64,000 bases of DNA from Corynebacterium capitovis DSM 44611 (GTDB lineage Bacteria > Actinomycetota > Actinomycetes > Mycobacteriales > Mycobacteriaceae). The stretch lies in NCBI RefSeq assembly GCF_030440535.1, contig NZ_CP047117.1, forward strand, positions 1,736,001 to 1,800,000, in the 5' to 3' direction. How positions within the stretch are numbered: position 1 is the first letter of the stretch; each line of letters opens with the position of its first letter. The position numbers and the translations under genes are program-made. The notes below the pieces were generated by a model. It did no database searches, was not told where the DNA came from, and saw only the letters and a program-made list of their open reading frames with translations. Positions 9,097 to 19,898 of the stretch are shown in pieces.

Positions 9097-10247
9097 CTGC
9101 CCCCGTCGCGTACGCGCCGCCGCTGAAAGCTGCGGAGCTGGCGGCCGCCGTGGCCCTCGTGCAGACTGCCTCGCATCTCACGGCGCACCGTGCCGCCGAC
9201 ACCCGCGGCGCGGTGTCGCTCATTGCCCGCACGGGATTCGCCGGCGCGAGCGCCGACGCGGGACTCGCGTTGTTGGAACGGTTCAGTGACCAGTTCCTCG
9301 CCGCCGAATCGCTGGCACGTCAGGCCGAGGTAATTCTGGCCACCGCGCACCGCACGCAGCGGTGGCTAGATTCCATGGCCCGCGACGTGATCCGAAACGA
9401 CCACATCGAGCTCATCCAGTGGCTCAACATGATGGCCTGGCTGCTCGACAACGCCGCAGCTCAAGCGCTCCTCGCATTGCTACGCGGTGACGAGGACGAC
9501 GACTTCGATCCGCTTGTGAACCATCCCCTTGAGTCTTTGGAACGGATCCACGAGCGCAACCTCACCACGGTTCCCGCCTCGACCGCGCTCGCTGTCGGTG
9601 ACGCCGGGGGGCTGATCCTAGAAGCAGGCGGGGGGCGGACCAGCGTCCTTGTCGGGGACACCGTGGCGCCCTCCCAGGTGATCACGATGGTGGCCGGCGT
9701 TTCCACCGGCCACCCAGACCAGCTCGCCGGGGAGCTGGAGAAGGCCCAGCGCATCGCCCGCGCGACCGGCGGGGCGGTTGTGGTCTGGCAAGGGTACGTC
9801 CCGCCACGGGACGTGGGAGACGGCATCGATCCGGGCGCGGCTCGGCGGGGTGGAGACTGCCTGGCGGCGTTCCAGGTAGCGGTGGATGAGCGCTTTCCCC
9901 ATGCGCGCAGGTCAGTGGTCGCCCACAGTTACGGCACGGTGGTGGCCGCGCGAGCCGCCGCCGGGCCCGGGCTCATCGCGGATGATGTCTGGCTCCTCGG
10001 CTCACCCGGTGTTCCCGTCCCATCCGTCGAGGACATGCGTTTAATCGGACGGTCGCCCCGGGTTTTCGTCGCCGACGCCGACGCCGACCCGATCATGTAC
10101 CTGCGCCGCGACCGCTTCGGGGTGCACGGCTTTTCGCCTTCGGCGGAGGCGTTCGGGGCGACCGTCGTCACGGGTATCGAAGGCGGGCACTCCTCGTACT
10201 TCACAGATCCCGACTTCCTGTCCGCTCTCGCACATCCCCCGGAGTGA
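9093..10247 (+). CDS. DUF1023 alpha/beta hydrolase with helical N-terminal region
   Basis: 384 residues. Residues 1-155 are mainly Ala-rich helices, including many His/Arg/Asp repeats such as LAAESLARQAEVILATAHRT. From about 165 comes the DUF1023 alpha/beta hydrolase domain: nucleophile Ser279 in VVAHSYGTVVA, an acidic loop VADADADP (about 326-333) and His366 in EGGHSSYF, together a plausible Ser-Asp-His triad. In mycolata such proteins often combine a WXG-like helical part with the hydrolase and accompany small helical partners. Substrate unknown. Starts with GTG overlapping the previous stop. Confidence 0.8.
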   Translation: MTAPVAYAPPLKAAELAAAVALVQTASHLTAHRAADTRGAVSLIARTGFAGASADAGLALLERFSDQFLAAESLARQAEVILATAHRTQRWLDSMARDVIRNDHIELIQWLNMMAWLLDNAAAQALLALLRGDEDDDFDPLVNHPLESLERIHERNLTTVPASTALAVGDAGGLILEAGGGRTSVLVGDTVAPSQVITMVAGVSTGHPDQLAGELEKAQRIARATGGAVVVWQGYVPPRDVGDGIDPGAARRGGDCLAAFQVAVDERFPHARRSVVAHSYGTVVAARAAAGPGLIADDVWLLGSPGVPVPSVEDMRLIGRSPRVFVADADADPIMYLRRDRFGVHGFSPSAEAFGATVVTGIEGGHSSYFTDPDFLSALAHPPE

Positions 10248-10289
10248 ACCGCTCTTCTTACGTACCATTGGGGCGGTCGGCCACATGCG

Positions 10290-10319
10290 CTTGTCAATGC
10301 TTGTCAATGCTTGTCAATG
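10290..10319 (+). repeat. Three tandem 10-bp repeats in the pqo 5' region
   Basis: The unit cttgtcaatg occurs three times without gap, ending immediately before the ggagg ribosome-binding site (10319-10323) of the following gene. The 10-bp period equals one DNA helical turn, so it could place three protein half-sites on one face, or it may only be a slippage product. Confidence 0.9.
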
Positions 10320-10329
10320 GAGGAAAACC

Positions 10330-12093
10330 GTGTCTGTCACTTTCGCACAACAGTTGGTCAACAAGCTCGAAGAGCTGGGGGTGAAGCGAATCTACGGCCT
10401 CGTCGGCGACTCGCTCAACCCGGTTTCTGACGCCGTACACAACAGCAGTATCGAGTGGATCCACGTGCGCAATGAGGAGGCCGCGGCTTTCGCTGCAGGG
10501 GCCGATTCGATTGCCTCGGGCGAGCTTGCCGTGTGCGCCGCATCGTGCGGCCCCGGCAACACCCACCTTATCCAGGGACTGTATGAAGCCAACCGGAACG
10601 GGGCGAAGGTCCTCGCCATCGCCTCCCACATTCCGTCGCTGCAGATCGGGTCGTCGTACTTCCAGGAAACGCACCCCGAGCAGATTTTCCAGGAATGCTC
10701 CGGTTATTGCGAGGTTGTCAACTCCCCCGAACAGGGAGCGCGCATTCTCCACAACGCTATCCAGTCGACGCTGGCCGGGGAGGGAGTCTCCGTCCTCGTG
10801 GCCTCGGGTGACATTTTTGCCGACACGCCCGCAAGCGAGGTCCCGTCCGCGAAATCCTCGTACGCACGTGGCGAGCGGAAGCGGGTTTTCCCCGACCCCA
10901 GCGAGGCTGCCCGCCTCGTGGAGGCCATCAACGCCGCAGAAACGGTCACGTTGTTCTGCGGGTACGGCGCCCGCGAGGCGCGCCAGGAGGTCTTCGCACT
11001 TGCCGAGAAGATCAAGTCGCCGATCGGCCACTCCTTCCGGGGCAAGATGTACATCGAGCACGAGAACCCTTACGACGTCGGGATGTGCGGCCTCCTCGGC
11101 TACGGCGCATGCTACGAAGCGTCGCAAAAGGCGGACCTTTTCATCATGGTCGGCACCGATTTCCCCTACGAGGACTGGCTACCCCACGCCAATGTGGCAC
11201 AGATCGACATCGAGGGCTCCCACATTGGTCGACGCACGACGGTGACGTACCCCGTTATCGGCGACGTCAAGAGTGTGCTGGAGAACATCCTTCCTCACGT
11301 AGAGGAAAAGACGGACCGTTCCTTCCTTGATTCCATGCTAAAGCGGCACGCGGAGCTGCTGGAAGATGTCGTTGCGAAGTACACCACCCCGGCCACGGAG
11401 TCCCGCACCCCCATCCACCCCGAGTTCGCCGCCTCGGTCCTCGACGAGCTGGCCGCCGATGATGCCTACTTCACCGTCGATACCGGCATGTGCAACGTCT
11501 GGTCCTCGCGCTACCTCACCCCGAACGGGAAGCGCGACGAGCTGGCAAGCTTCCTCCACGGCACGATGGCCAACGCCTTGCCCCAGGCGATCGGCGTGCA
11601 GGCCGCGTTCCCGGACCGTCAGGTTATCTCGTGGTCGGGCGACGGCGGGCTGGGCATGCTCATGGGCGAGCTGCTCACCGTTAAGCTGCACAACCTACCT
11701 GTGAAGACGGTCGTGTTCAACAACTCCTCGCTCGGTATGGTGAAGCTGGAGATGCTGGCCGCGGGGTTCCCCGACTACGAAACGGACCACGCCGGGGTGA
11801 ACTTTGCGTCCATCGCAGAAGCTGTTGGTATCACCGCTTTCCGCGTTGAAGACCCCGATGACCTGCGCGACGCCCTCCGCCGCGCCCTGGATCACGACGG
11901 CCCCGCGTTGGTGGACATCGTGACCGACCCCGACGCGCTCTCCCTGCCGCCCCACGTGACGTGGGACATGATGAAGGGCTTCACCACCGCGGGCGTGAAG
12001 TCGATCCTCGACGGCGGCGTCGGCCGGATGGTGGAGCTGGCTCGCGCCAACCTGCGCCACATCGACGCAGCCGCGTCGATCACCTTCAAGTAA
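10330..12093 (+). CDS. pqo: Pyruvate:quinone oxidoreductase (PoxB/Pqo type)
   Basis: 587 residues, GTG start with GGAGG six bases upstream. Oxidatively decarboxylates pyruvate to acetate and CO2 and passes electrons to menaquinone at the membrane, with ThDP and FAD. The N-terminal ThDP-activating Glu lies in RNEEAAAFAAGADS (about 49-50), the FAD domain is central, and the ThDP/Mg motif GDGGLGMLMGELLTV...NN is in the C-terminal third. Close over its whole length to C. glutamicum Pqo as I remember it. The C-terminal tail (GVGRMVELARANLR) is the sort of amphipathic segment that binds membrane in PoxB. Not acetolactate synthase: no regulatory neighbour, and the PoxB-like IYGLVGDSLNP start. Confidence 0.92.
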   Translation: MSVTFAQQLVNKLEELGVKRIYGLVGDSLNPVSDAVHNSSIEWIHVRNEEAAAFAAGADSIASGELAVCAASCGPGNTHLIQGLYEANRNGAKVLAIASHIPSLQIGSSYFQETHPEQIFQECSGYCEVVNSPEQGARILHNAIQSTLAGEGVSVLVASGDIFADTPASEVPSAKSSYARGERKRVFPDPSEAARLVEAINAAETVTLFCGYGAREARQEVFALAEKIKSPIGHSFRGKMYIEHENPYDVGMCGLLGYGACYEASQKADLFIMVGTDFPYEDWLPHANVAQIDIEGSHIGRRTTVTYPVIGDVKSVLENILPHVEEKTDRSFLDSMLKRHAELLEDVVAKYTTPATESRTPIHPEFAASVLDELAADDAYFTVDTGMCNVWSSRYLTPNGKRDELASFLHGTMANALPQAIGVQAAFPDRQVISWSGDGGLGMLMGELLTVKLHNLPVKTVVFNNSSLGMVKLEMLAAGFPDYETDHAGVNFASIAEAVGITAFRVEDPDDLRDALRRALDHDGPALVDIVTDPDALSLPPHVTWDMMKGFTTAGVKSILDGGVGRMVELARANLRHIDAAASITFK

Positions 12094-12102
12094 GCCGGCG
12101 AG

Positions 12103-12543
12103 CTAGGAACCGTTGCGGCGCCGCCTGATCGCTGGGTCCCACGCCACCACAGCGGTCGAGCGGGGCACGTGAACTAGGGCACCGGCTCTGTGTGAGGAAG
12201 AGTCGAGGCGGCGCTGTAGCGCTTCGTTGTGCTCACGGGCTGCTTCTAGCTGGGCTTGCAGCTCTTCGATCTGCCCGGTCAGCTCCATGATCGTCTTGAT
12301 CCCCGCGAGGTTGACGCCCTCTTCCTGGGACAGTCGCTGGATGCGTCGCAGCTTTTTGATGTCTCGCCCTGAGTATCTCCGCCCGCCGCCCGACGTACGC
12401 GCCGGGCTGACCAGCCCGAGCCGATCGTAGGTGCGCAGGGTCTGGGCGTGCATTCCCGTCAGCTCCGCGGCGACGGAGATGACGTAATACTCCTGGTATT
12501 CCTGGTATTCCGGCTTGGTGGGCGATGAATCGTCCGCGGCCAT
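12103..12543 (-). CDS. hspR: HspR heat-shock repressor (MerR family)
   Basis: 146 residues. MerR-type winged helix: YYVISVAAELTGMHAQTLRTYDRLGLVSPARTSGGGRRYS is the classic HspR/MerR DNA-binding pattern (about 20-60). A coiled-coil dimerisation helix follows (QIEELQAQLEAAREHNEALQRRLD) and a basic tail. Binds HAIR inverted repeats and represses dnaK and clpB, with DnaK as corepressor. Last gene of dnaK-grpE-dnaJ-hspR, 14 bases after dnaJ. The chosen start MAADDSS at 12543 follows the dnaJ stop; the frame is open further upstream. Convergent with pqo, 9 bases apart, no terminator seen. Confidence 0.93.
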   Translation of the reverse strand: MAADDSSPTKPEYQEYQEYYVISVAAELTGMHAQTLRTYDRLGLVSPARTSGGGRRYSGRDIKKLRRIQRLSQEEGVNLAGIKTIMELTGQIEELQAQLEAAREHNEALQRRLDSSSHRAGALVHVPRSTAVVAWDPAIRRRRNGS

Positions 12544-12557
12544 AGTGCCGCCCCTTC

Positions 12558-13751
12558 CTATTCCATTCCGGCCCACCCGGCGCGCGGGTTGAAACCGGCA
12601 TCCTTTTCGGCCTGCGCGTAGGTGCGCAGGGCGCTGGTGGCCGTCGCGTCGAGGTCGGCGGGGATCCGGACCTCGACCGTGACTAGAAGGTCCCCAGCCG
12701 ACCCGGAGCGCTTCGGCACGCCCCGGCCTTTCACACGCAGCGTCCGTCCGCTCGGGGTGCCCGCGGGCACTTTCACCTTGACGCGGCCGTCGAGAGTGGG
12801 AACGGTTACTGTTCCGCCGAGGACGAGCTCGCCGAAGGAGACAGGCACGGTGACTTCGAGGTCATCGCCGGTACGGGTGAACACCTTGTCTGGACGGACG
12901 TGGACCACCACGAACAAGTCCCCTGACGGGGTGCCATTTGGGCCCGCTTCTCCCTGGCCAGCTAGGCGCACGCGTTGGCCGTCGATAACTCCGGCGGGGA
13001 TACGCACCGTAATCGAGCGGGTGCGGCGGACCGTCCCGGTGCCCGAGCACGTGTCACAGGGGTCCTCCACAATCGAACCCGTTCCCCCGCACTTCGCGCA
13101 CGGCCGCGCCATTCCGAACGCGCCGCTCTTCTCGCGCACGTAACCCGAGCCCGAGCACTCGTCGCACGGGGTGGTGCGCCCGGATTTGGAGCCCGAGCCG
13201 TGGCAGGTGGTGCACGGCGCGTCGCCGGTGAGTTCGACCGGGATCGTTGTGCCCTTCGCTGCCTCGCGGAACTCGAGAGTTATTTCCGTTTCGACGTCGG
13301 ACCCCCGCGACGGCCGAGCGTTCCTGCCAGCACCGCCGCCGCGGTTAAAGAAGCTACCGAAGATATCACCAAGGCCGCCGTCTGCAGTTTGTCCACCAGA
13401 GGCGCGCCCGAAGATGTCTCCGAGGTCGAAGTCCGACTCCGTCGTGGTCGTACGAAACCCGCCCGGGAAACCCGAGCCTCCTGTCCCCCCGAAGCGGCCG
13501 TAGCCGCCGGAGCTGATCATGGCCTTGAGCTCGTCGTACTCCTTGCGCTTCGCCTCGTCACCGATTACGTCGTACGCTTCGGCAACCCGCTTGAACTTCT
13601 CCTCGGCCGCCTTGTCGCCGGGGTTTGAGTCCGGGTGATTTTCCCGGGCCAGCTTGCGGTAAGCCTTCTTGATATCCGACGTGCTGGCACCGGAGGACAC
13701 ACCGAGGTCACCGTAGTAGTCCTTATTGACCCACTCTTGCTGCATGGCCAT
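12558..13751 (-). CDS. dnaJ: DnaJ co-chaperone (type I, with zinc fingers)
   Basis: 397 residues. J-domain with HPD (ENHPDSNPG), Gly/Phe-rich linker (about 85-140), four CxxCxGxG zinc modules ([32 protein letters not shown]) and the C-terminal peptide-binding domains. Stimulates DnaK ATPase and delivers substrates. The ATG at 13751 is chosen because aaaggagg lies 10 bases upstream; GTG 13760 would be too close to it, and ATG 13745 is a second possibility. In the operon with grpE and hspR, but separated from grpE by about 136 bases containing a strong stem-loop. Confidence 0.95.
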   Translation of the reverse strand: MAMQQEWVNKDYYGDLGVSSGASTSDIKKAYRKLARENHPDSNPGDKAAEEKFKRVAEAYDVIGDEAKRKEYDELKAMISSGGYGRFGGTGGSGFPGGFRTTTTESDFDLGDIFGRASGGQTADGGLGDIFGSFFNRGGGAGRNARPSRGSDVETEITLEFREAAKGTTIPVELTGDAPCTTCHGSGSKSGRTTPCDECSGSGYVREKSGAFGMARPCAKCGGTGSIVEDPCDTCSGTGTVRRTRSITVRIPAGVIDGQRVRLAGQGEAGPNGTPSGDLFVVVHVRPDKVFTRTGDDLEVTVPVSFGELVLGGTVTVPTLDGRVKVKVPAGTPSGRTLRVKGRGVPKRSGSAGDLLVTVEVRIPADLDATATSALRTYAQAEKDAGFNPRAGWAGME

Positions 13752-13825
13752 GAGCTCCACCCCTCCTTTCGCGTGGAAATGGTTGTTGAGTTGTTTTGGG
13801 AAAAATTGTGGTGCCCAAAGACAGC

Positions 13826-13867
13826 GCCGGGGAAAGGATCGCCGAGAGTAGGCATCCCTTCCCCGGC
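13826..13867 (-). promoter_or_regulatory. Strong mRNA stem-loop between grpE and dnaJ
   Basis: On the transcribed strand GCCGGGGAA pairs with TTCCCCGGC, and GGAT with ATCC just inside, giving a 13-pair stem with one internal G-T position and a 14-base loop. No T-run follows, so it is not a classic terminator. It could stabilise the upstream dnaK-grpE message, cause partial termination, or be a processing site. Confidence 0.7.
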
Positions 13868-13887
13868 ACCGGTCACGGGAACACGCG

Positions 13888-14598
13888 CTATTCGCCCGCT
13901 GTTTCGCTGGCTCCGGCTGGGTCCGCGATGATTACCATCGCGTTGCGTACCAGCCGCTCTCCCACACGGTATCCCTTGCGCAGGACCGTGCCCACGACCT
14001 TGTCGTCCCCAGACGACAAGTCCTGGACCGCCTCGTGGATCTCGGGGTCAAATGCTTCGCCTTCCTCGCCGAAGGCGTGCACACCCTGGCCGGAAAGAAG
14101 AGAACGGAACTTCCCTTCGAACACCTTCAACGGGCCCTCAGCCAGATCCCCGTGCTGCTCGGCGAGGTCGAGGTCGTCGAGCAGGGGAAGCAGGTTGACC
14201 AGAACCGTGGTCTTGGCCTGCTCCGCGATGCTGCCACGCTCGCGTTCGGTGCGCCGCCGGTAGTTGGCGTACTCTGCGCTGACTCGCTGCAGGTCCTCGG
14301 TGCGCTCCACGAGCAGCGCCGCGCTATCCGGTGCCTCTTCCGCGGGTGCCGCGTCCCCGGCTACGTCTTGAGCCAAATCCCGGTCCAAATCTTGGGCCAC
14401 GTCCGCATCCACGTCCCCGGTGAGGCCGGCGGCGGCCTCCTCCTCGGCGGTCGGTCTGAGGGGGTCCTCGTCCTGCAGCGCCTCGGACTCGGCGGCCTCG
14501 TCGGCCAGGGCCTCCGCCTTGTCCGGAGAGACGTACTCGGTGTCCGTGTTTTCGGGCGCGCCCGGGTCGTTGGGCATCTGGGGGTTAGGGTTGCTCAT
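13888..14598 (-). CDS. grpE: GrpE nucleotide-exchange factor
   Basis: 236 residues. A long acidic, Ala/Asp/Glu-rich N-terminal tail (about 1-95, with a [17 protein letters not shown] repeat-like stretch) precedes the GrpE core: coiled-coil [26 protein letters not shown], and the C-terminal beta domain [21 protein letters not shown]...[21 protein letters not shown]. Releases ADP from DnaK. Follows dnaK by 14 bases. The extended acidic tail is longer than in E. coli GrpE, as is common in actinobacteria. Confidence 0.95.
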   Translation of the reverse strand: MSNPNPQMPNDPGAPENTDTEYVSPDKAEALADEAAESEALQDEDPLRPTAEEEAAAGLTGDVDADVAQDLDRDLAQDVAGDAAPAEEAPDSAALLVERTEDLQRVSAEYANYRRRTERERGSIAEQAKTTVLVNLLPLLDDLDLAEQHGDLAEGPLKVFEGKFRSLLSGQGVHAFGEEGEAFDPEIHEAVQDLSSGDDKVVGTVLRKGYRVGERLVRNAMVIIADPAGASETAGE

Positions 14599-14612
14599 CG
14601 TTCGTACCGCCC

Positions 14613-16445
<1,833 letters not shown>

Positions 16446-16483
16446 GTTGTGATTCCTCCTGTTGAAGACCGGTTCGTAGTCAA

Positions 16484-16504
16484 GTTGATTGCTTAAGGCT
16501 CAAC
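16484..16504 (-). promoter_or_regulatory. HAIR-like element proximal to dnaK
   Basis: Reading toward dnaK: GTTGAGC, 7 bases, AATCAAC, 10 of 14 positions of the HAIR consensus. The surrounding AGTTGA...TCAACT (16483-16505) is a perfect 6-bp inverted repeat. It lies in the presumed dnaK leader. Confidence 0.5.
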
Positions 16505-16538
16505 TCCTGCCGACCACTATACACGGACCGCCGCCAGG

Positions 16539-16559
16539 ATTGAGTCTGTCGCGCTCACC
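16539..16559. promoter_or_regulatory. Second HAIR-like element at the dnaK promoter
   Basis: ATTGAGT, 7 bases, GCTCACC: 6 of 7 in one half and 4 of 7 in the other against the HAIR consensus. It lies just downstream of the SigH-type -10, over the expected start of transcription, the position expected for an HspR operator. Confidence 0.5.
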
Positions 16560-16565
16560 TTCTGT

Positions 16566-16591
16566 AACGGGTGATACGGAAAAGTTGTTCC
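16566..16591 (-). promoter_or_regulatory. SigH-type promoter of dnaK operon
   Basis: Minus-strand GGAA (16588-16591) and GTT (16566-16568) spaced by 19 bases, the same spacing as at clpB. The predicted start is about 110 bases before the dnaK ATG. Confidence 0.7.
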
Positions 16592-16632
16592 ACGGTACCT
16601 CTCGGTTTTTCGTTTTCCCTGCTGAGAGGCGC

Positions 16633-16660
16633 AAAAACCGCCCGCTGTTGTGGCGGGCGG
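16633..16660 (-). terminator. Intrinsic terminator of ald
   Basis: On the minus strand CCGCCCGC, a 7-base loop and GCGGGCGG form a perfect 8-bp GC stem followed by TTTTT. It lies about 35 bases after the ald stop and separates ald from the dnaK promoter. Confidence 0.9.
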
Positions 16661-16693
16661 GTGGGCGTCGATAAGCGGGTGCGCGCTAGCGGC

Positions 16694-18214
16694 CTAGAAG
16701 AGACCCGTTTCCTCCTCCGCGTAGGACACGAGGAGGTTCTTCGTGTTCTGGTAGTGGCTCAGCATCATCAGGTGATTCTCGCGCCCGATGCCGGAGTGCT
16801 TGTAGCCACCGAACGCGGCGTGCGCCGGGTAGGAGTGGTACTGGTTTACCCACACGCGGCCAGCCTCAATGGCGCGGCCCGCCCGGTAGGCGATGTTGCC
16901 GTTGCGCGACCATACTCCCGCGCCGAGACCGTAAACGGTATCGTTCGCGATTCGGATTGCTTCATCGAAGTCCTTGAACGTGGTCACCGACAGAACCGGG
17001 CCAAAGATCTCCTCCTGGAAGATCGTCATGTCGTTCGATCCCTTAAACACCGTCGGTTCGATGTAGAAGCCGTTTTCCAAACCGCTAATGGAGTTCACGT
17101 GACCACCCGTGAGGGTCTCCGCCCCCTCCTTCGGGCCCAGCTCCAGGTAACCGGTAATTTTGTCCATCTGCTCCTGGGAAGCCTGGGCACCCATTTGAAC
17201 GTCCGTGTCCAAGGGGTTTCCCACCTTGATGCGTTTGACGCGCTCGACGCCGAGCGCGAGGAACTCGTCGGCAATGGACTCGTGCACCAACGCGCGGGAC
17301 GGGCAGGTGCAGACCTCGCCCTGGTTCAGGGCGAACATGGCGAAGCCCTCGATCGCCTTGGCGCGGAACGCATCGTCGCGTTCCATGATGTCGGGGAAGT
17401 AGAGGGCGGGAGACTTGCCGCCCAGCTCGAGCGTGACGGGGATGACCTTGTCGGCGGCGGACTTGTTGATGATCTTGCCCACTTCGGTCGACCCCGTGAA
17501 GGCGATCTTGGCAATCCGGTCCGAGCTGGAAAGCGCCGCGCCGGCCTCGTCACCGTAGCCGTTGACGATGTTGATGACCCCGGCCGGAATGAGATCCCCG
17601 AGGAGATCCATGAGGTAGAGGATGGAGGCCGGTGTTTGCTCAGCGGGCTTGAGCACCACCGTGTTGCCGGCGGCCAGCGCTGGGGCCAGCTTCCACGCGG
17701 CCATAAGCAGCGGGAAGTTCCACGGGATGATCTGCCCTACTACGCCGAGGGGTTCGTGGAAGTGGTACGCCACGGTGTTCTCGTCGATCTGAGACAACCT
17801 GCCCTCTTGCGCCCGGATGGCGCCCGCGAAGTAGCGGAAGTGGTCAACGGCGAGCGGGATATCCGCGGCCAGCGTCTCGCGTACGGCCTTACCGTTTTCC
17901 CAGGTCTCCGCCACCGCGAGGCGCTCGAGGTTTTCCTCCATACGGTCCGCGATACGGTTCAGCAGCAGGGCACGCTCGGCGGGGGACGTGCGCCCAAACG
18001 CTGGGGCAGCCTTATGCGCCGCATCGAGAGCCTTCTCGACGTCCCCGGCCTTGCCGCGGGCGACCTGACAGAACACCTCTCCCGTGACAGGGGTGACATT
18101 GTCGACGTACTCCCCGTCGACGGGAGCGACCCACTCGCCGCCGATGTAGTTGTCGTAGCGGGCGCGGAACGTGACTTCGGAGCCGTCCGAGCCGGGGTTA
18201 GGGAAGACGGTCAT
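16694..18214 (-). CDS. ald: Aldehyde (acetaldehyde) dehydrogenase, NAD-dependent
   Basis: 506 residues. Oxidises aldehydes to carboxylic acids; the C. glutamicum orthologue Ald oxidises acetaldehyde in ethanol use. Landmarks: [31 protein letters not shown] (cofactor loop), catalytic Glu in LELGGKSP, the catalytic Cys in GEVCTCPSR (an adjacent Cys is also present) and EIFGPVLSV. The ATG at 18214 has ggaaagg upstream; the frame is open to 18559, but that stretch lacks family similarity. Followed by an intrinsic terminator; preceded by a GlxR-like site. An intact ald beside a ruined adhA (3.5 kb) suggests that ethanol use via that adhA copy has been lost. Confidence 0.95.
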   Translation of the reverse strand: MTVFPNPGSDGSEVTFRARYDNYIGGEWVAPVDGEYVDNVTPVTGEVFCQVARGKAGDVEKALDAAHKAAPAFGRTSPAERALLLNRIADRMEENLERLAVAETWENGKAVRETLAADIPLAVDHFRYFAGAIRAQEGRLSQIDENTVAYHFHEPLGVVGQIIPWNFPLLMAAWKLAPALAAGNTVVLKPAEQTPASILYLMDLLGDLIPAGVINIVNGYGDEAGAALSSSDRIAKIAFTGSTEVGKIINKSAADKVIPVTLELGGKSPALYFPDIMERDDAFRAKAIEGFAMFALNQGEVCTCPSRALVHESIADEFLALGVERVKRIKVGNPLDTDVQMGAQASQEQMDKITGYLELGPKEGAETLTGGHVNSISGLENGFYIEPTVFKGSNDMTIFQEEIFGPVLSVTTFKDFDEAIRIANDTVYGLGAGVWSRNGNIAYRAGRAIEAGRVWVNQYHSYPAHAAFGGYKHSGIGRENHLMMLSHYQNTKNLLVSYAEEETGLF

Positions 18215-18262
18215 GGTGGTGGCCTTTCCGGGCCCGGAGAGCCGGGTCCTTTTGCGGCAAAA

Positions 18263-18278
18263 TATGATTAGGATCACA
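18263..18278. promoter_or_regulatory. GlxR/CRP-like site in the ald - AI-2E permease intergenic region
   Basis: TATGA, 6 bases, TCACA; read from the ald side TGTGA-N6-TCATA, 9 of 10 positions of the CRP/GlxR consensus TGTGA-N6-TCACA. It is 49 bases upstream of the ald ATG and 74 bases before the divergent permease gene. Confidence 0.5.
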
Positions 18279-18351
18279 CTACAACCGCGGCGAGGCGATA
18301 GCGACCAGATGGTGAGGCAGCGCTCCCCCCGTTCTGGCACAATACGCAAGG

Positions 18352-19821
18352 GTGAACACACCAGAGAATCAACGCAACGGGGGTAGGGCCACGCCCGCCG
18401 CCAACGAAGGCCCAGATTTTGTCGGCGCCCTCGACACTGTAGTAAGCCAGCCGGAGACGTTCCCCACCCCTGCTGAGGCTGCCCAGGACCTGTCCGGGCA
18501 GCCTCTCGACCGCGGTGAGATCCTCGCCGCTGACGGGCGCTCAGCCGCTGCGTGGTCACTGCGATTCATTTTGATCGTTGCCGGTGCGGCACTGGCGCTT
18601 TATTTGCTCAAATTCGTGTGGATTGGCCTTCTGCCGGCTCTGCTCGCCCTCATCGTGTGTACCGTCCTATGGCCCGTCGTACGGACGCTCCGGAAGTGGA
18701 AGTTCCCCTCCGCGCTTGCAGTCGCCGTCGTCCTGATCGGTTTCCTCGCCCTCATCGGGGCGGTGTTCGGCCTTATGGCCCCGATCGTCGGCAGCCAGAG
18801 CGGAGAATTAATCTCCCAGGCGCAAAAGGGCATCACCGATATCGTGTCCTGGGCCGAGCAGCGCTTTGACATAGGGATCATCGACAGCTCCCGGGTGCAG
18901 GAGACATTGCAGCAGGCCGTCAACGTCGTGCGCGGGCAGGCGTCGAACATCGCCTCCGGGGTGCTGTCTGGAATCGGCGTGGTTGCCTCCGCGGGAACAA
19001 CCCTCGTACTCACCCTCATTCTCACCTTCTTTTTCCTCAAAGACGGCGATCGTTTCCTTCCCTGGCTGCGCAAGTACGTCGGTGTGAAGGCGGGGTGGCA
19101 CCTGACCGAAGTACTGATGCGCTCCTGGAACACGTTGGCGGGATTCATTCGCGCCCAGGCGATCGTCTCAGCCGTCGACGCCGTCTTCATCGGAGGGGGT
19201 CTGTTGCTTCTTGGCGTCCCGCTCTGGCCTGTACTGGCCGTGTTGACTTTCTTTGGCGGTTTCATCCCCATCATCGGGGCGTTCACAGCGGGCGCCCTGT
19301 CCGTCATCGTCGCGCTAGTGTCCAACGGATTGGTCAACGCGCTGCTCGCCCTCCTGCTCGTTGTCGCAGTTCAGCAACTCGAAGGAAACATCCTCTCGCC
19401 GATCCTGCAGTCCCGCGCAATGGGCCTGCACGCCGCCATCGTGTTGCTCTCTGTCACCGTGGGCGGCACGCTCTTCGGAATCGTCGGGGCGTTCCTCGCA
19501 GTGCCGGTGGCTGCCGTCATCGCCGTGTGGCTGGGGTATTGGGCAGAAATGACTTCGCTGCGCGCCGGTGAAATCACACCCGACGACATCAAAATGGTCA
19601 CCCAGCAAAGTCAAACTTTGGACTCGCGCGAGGCGCTTTTGGCCATGCGTAAACAGCTGCAGACGATGGGGCTGCGCCGCACCACAAAGGGTCAGGCAGA
19701 GCCGAAACAAACGCTGGGGTCGACTCGGGCACCCTCGGCAGACGAGGCGCCCCTCCGCGACGACCCTCAGGCACCCGGTGAGACTCGGGCGGTGAAGAAG
19801 GGCGGGCGCAAGGACCGGTAG
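18352..19821 (+). CDS. AI-2E/PerM-family membrane permease
   Basis: 489 residues with a GTG start. A hydrophilic N-terminus (about 1-60) leads into about 7-8 membrane segments: paired helices at about 70-110, a soluble segment at about 140-200 and further helices to about 400. A charged cytoplasmic tail (about 410-489) is rich in Arg/Lys/Glu. The pattern and the C-terminal [21 protein letters not shown] and [19 protein letters not shown] motifs fit the AI-2E transporter/PerM family, whose substrates are mostly unproved. It lies beside the heat-shock operon and divergent to ald, as in C. glutamicum. Confidence 0.85.
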   Translation: MNTPENQRNGGRATPAANEGPDFVGALDTVVSQPETFPTPAEAAQDLSGQPLDRGEILAADGRSAAAWSLRFILIVAGAALALYLLKFVWIGLLPALLALIVCTVLWPVVRTLRKWKFPSALAVAVVLIGFLALIGAVFGLMAPIVGSQSGELISQAQKGITDIVSWAEQRFDIGIIDSSRVQETLQQAVNVVRGQASNIASGVLSGIGVVASAGTTLVLTLILTFFFLKDGDRFLPWLRKYVGVKAGWHLTEVLMRSWNTLAGFIRAQAIVSAVDAVFIGGGLLLLGVPLWPVLAVLTFFGGFIPIIGAFTAGALSVIVALVSNGLVNALLALLLVVAVQQLEGNILSPILQSRAMGLHAAIVLLSVTVGGTLFGIVGAFLAVPVAAVIAVWLGYWAEMTSLRAGEITPDDIKMVTQQSQTLDSREALLAMRKQLQTMGLRRTTKGQAEPKQTLGSTRAPSADEAPLRDDPQAPGETRAVKKGGRKDR

Positions 19822-19898
19822 CGGCTCTCGCCGTTCGTCCCTACCCTGGCTTCATGTGGGCCCAGACGGCCCGCCGACGAACGACGAAAGGAACACAC

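Noticed and set aside
16571..18271. 566-codon plus frame
   Set aside because: Antisense of ald; no recognisable motif, and it spans the ald terminator.
18215..18559. N-terminal extension of ald
   Set aside because: Lacks family similarity, covers the ald promoter and the GlxR-like site, and overlaps the divergent permease gene.
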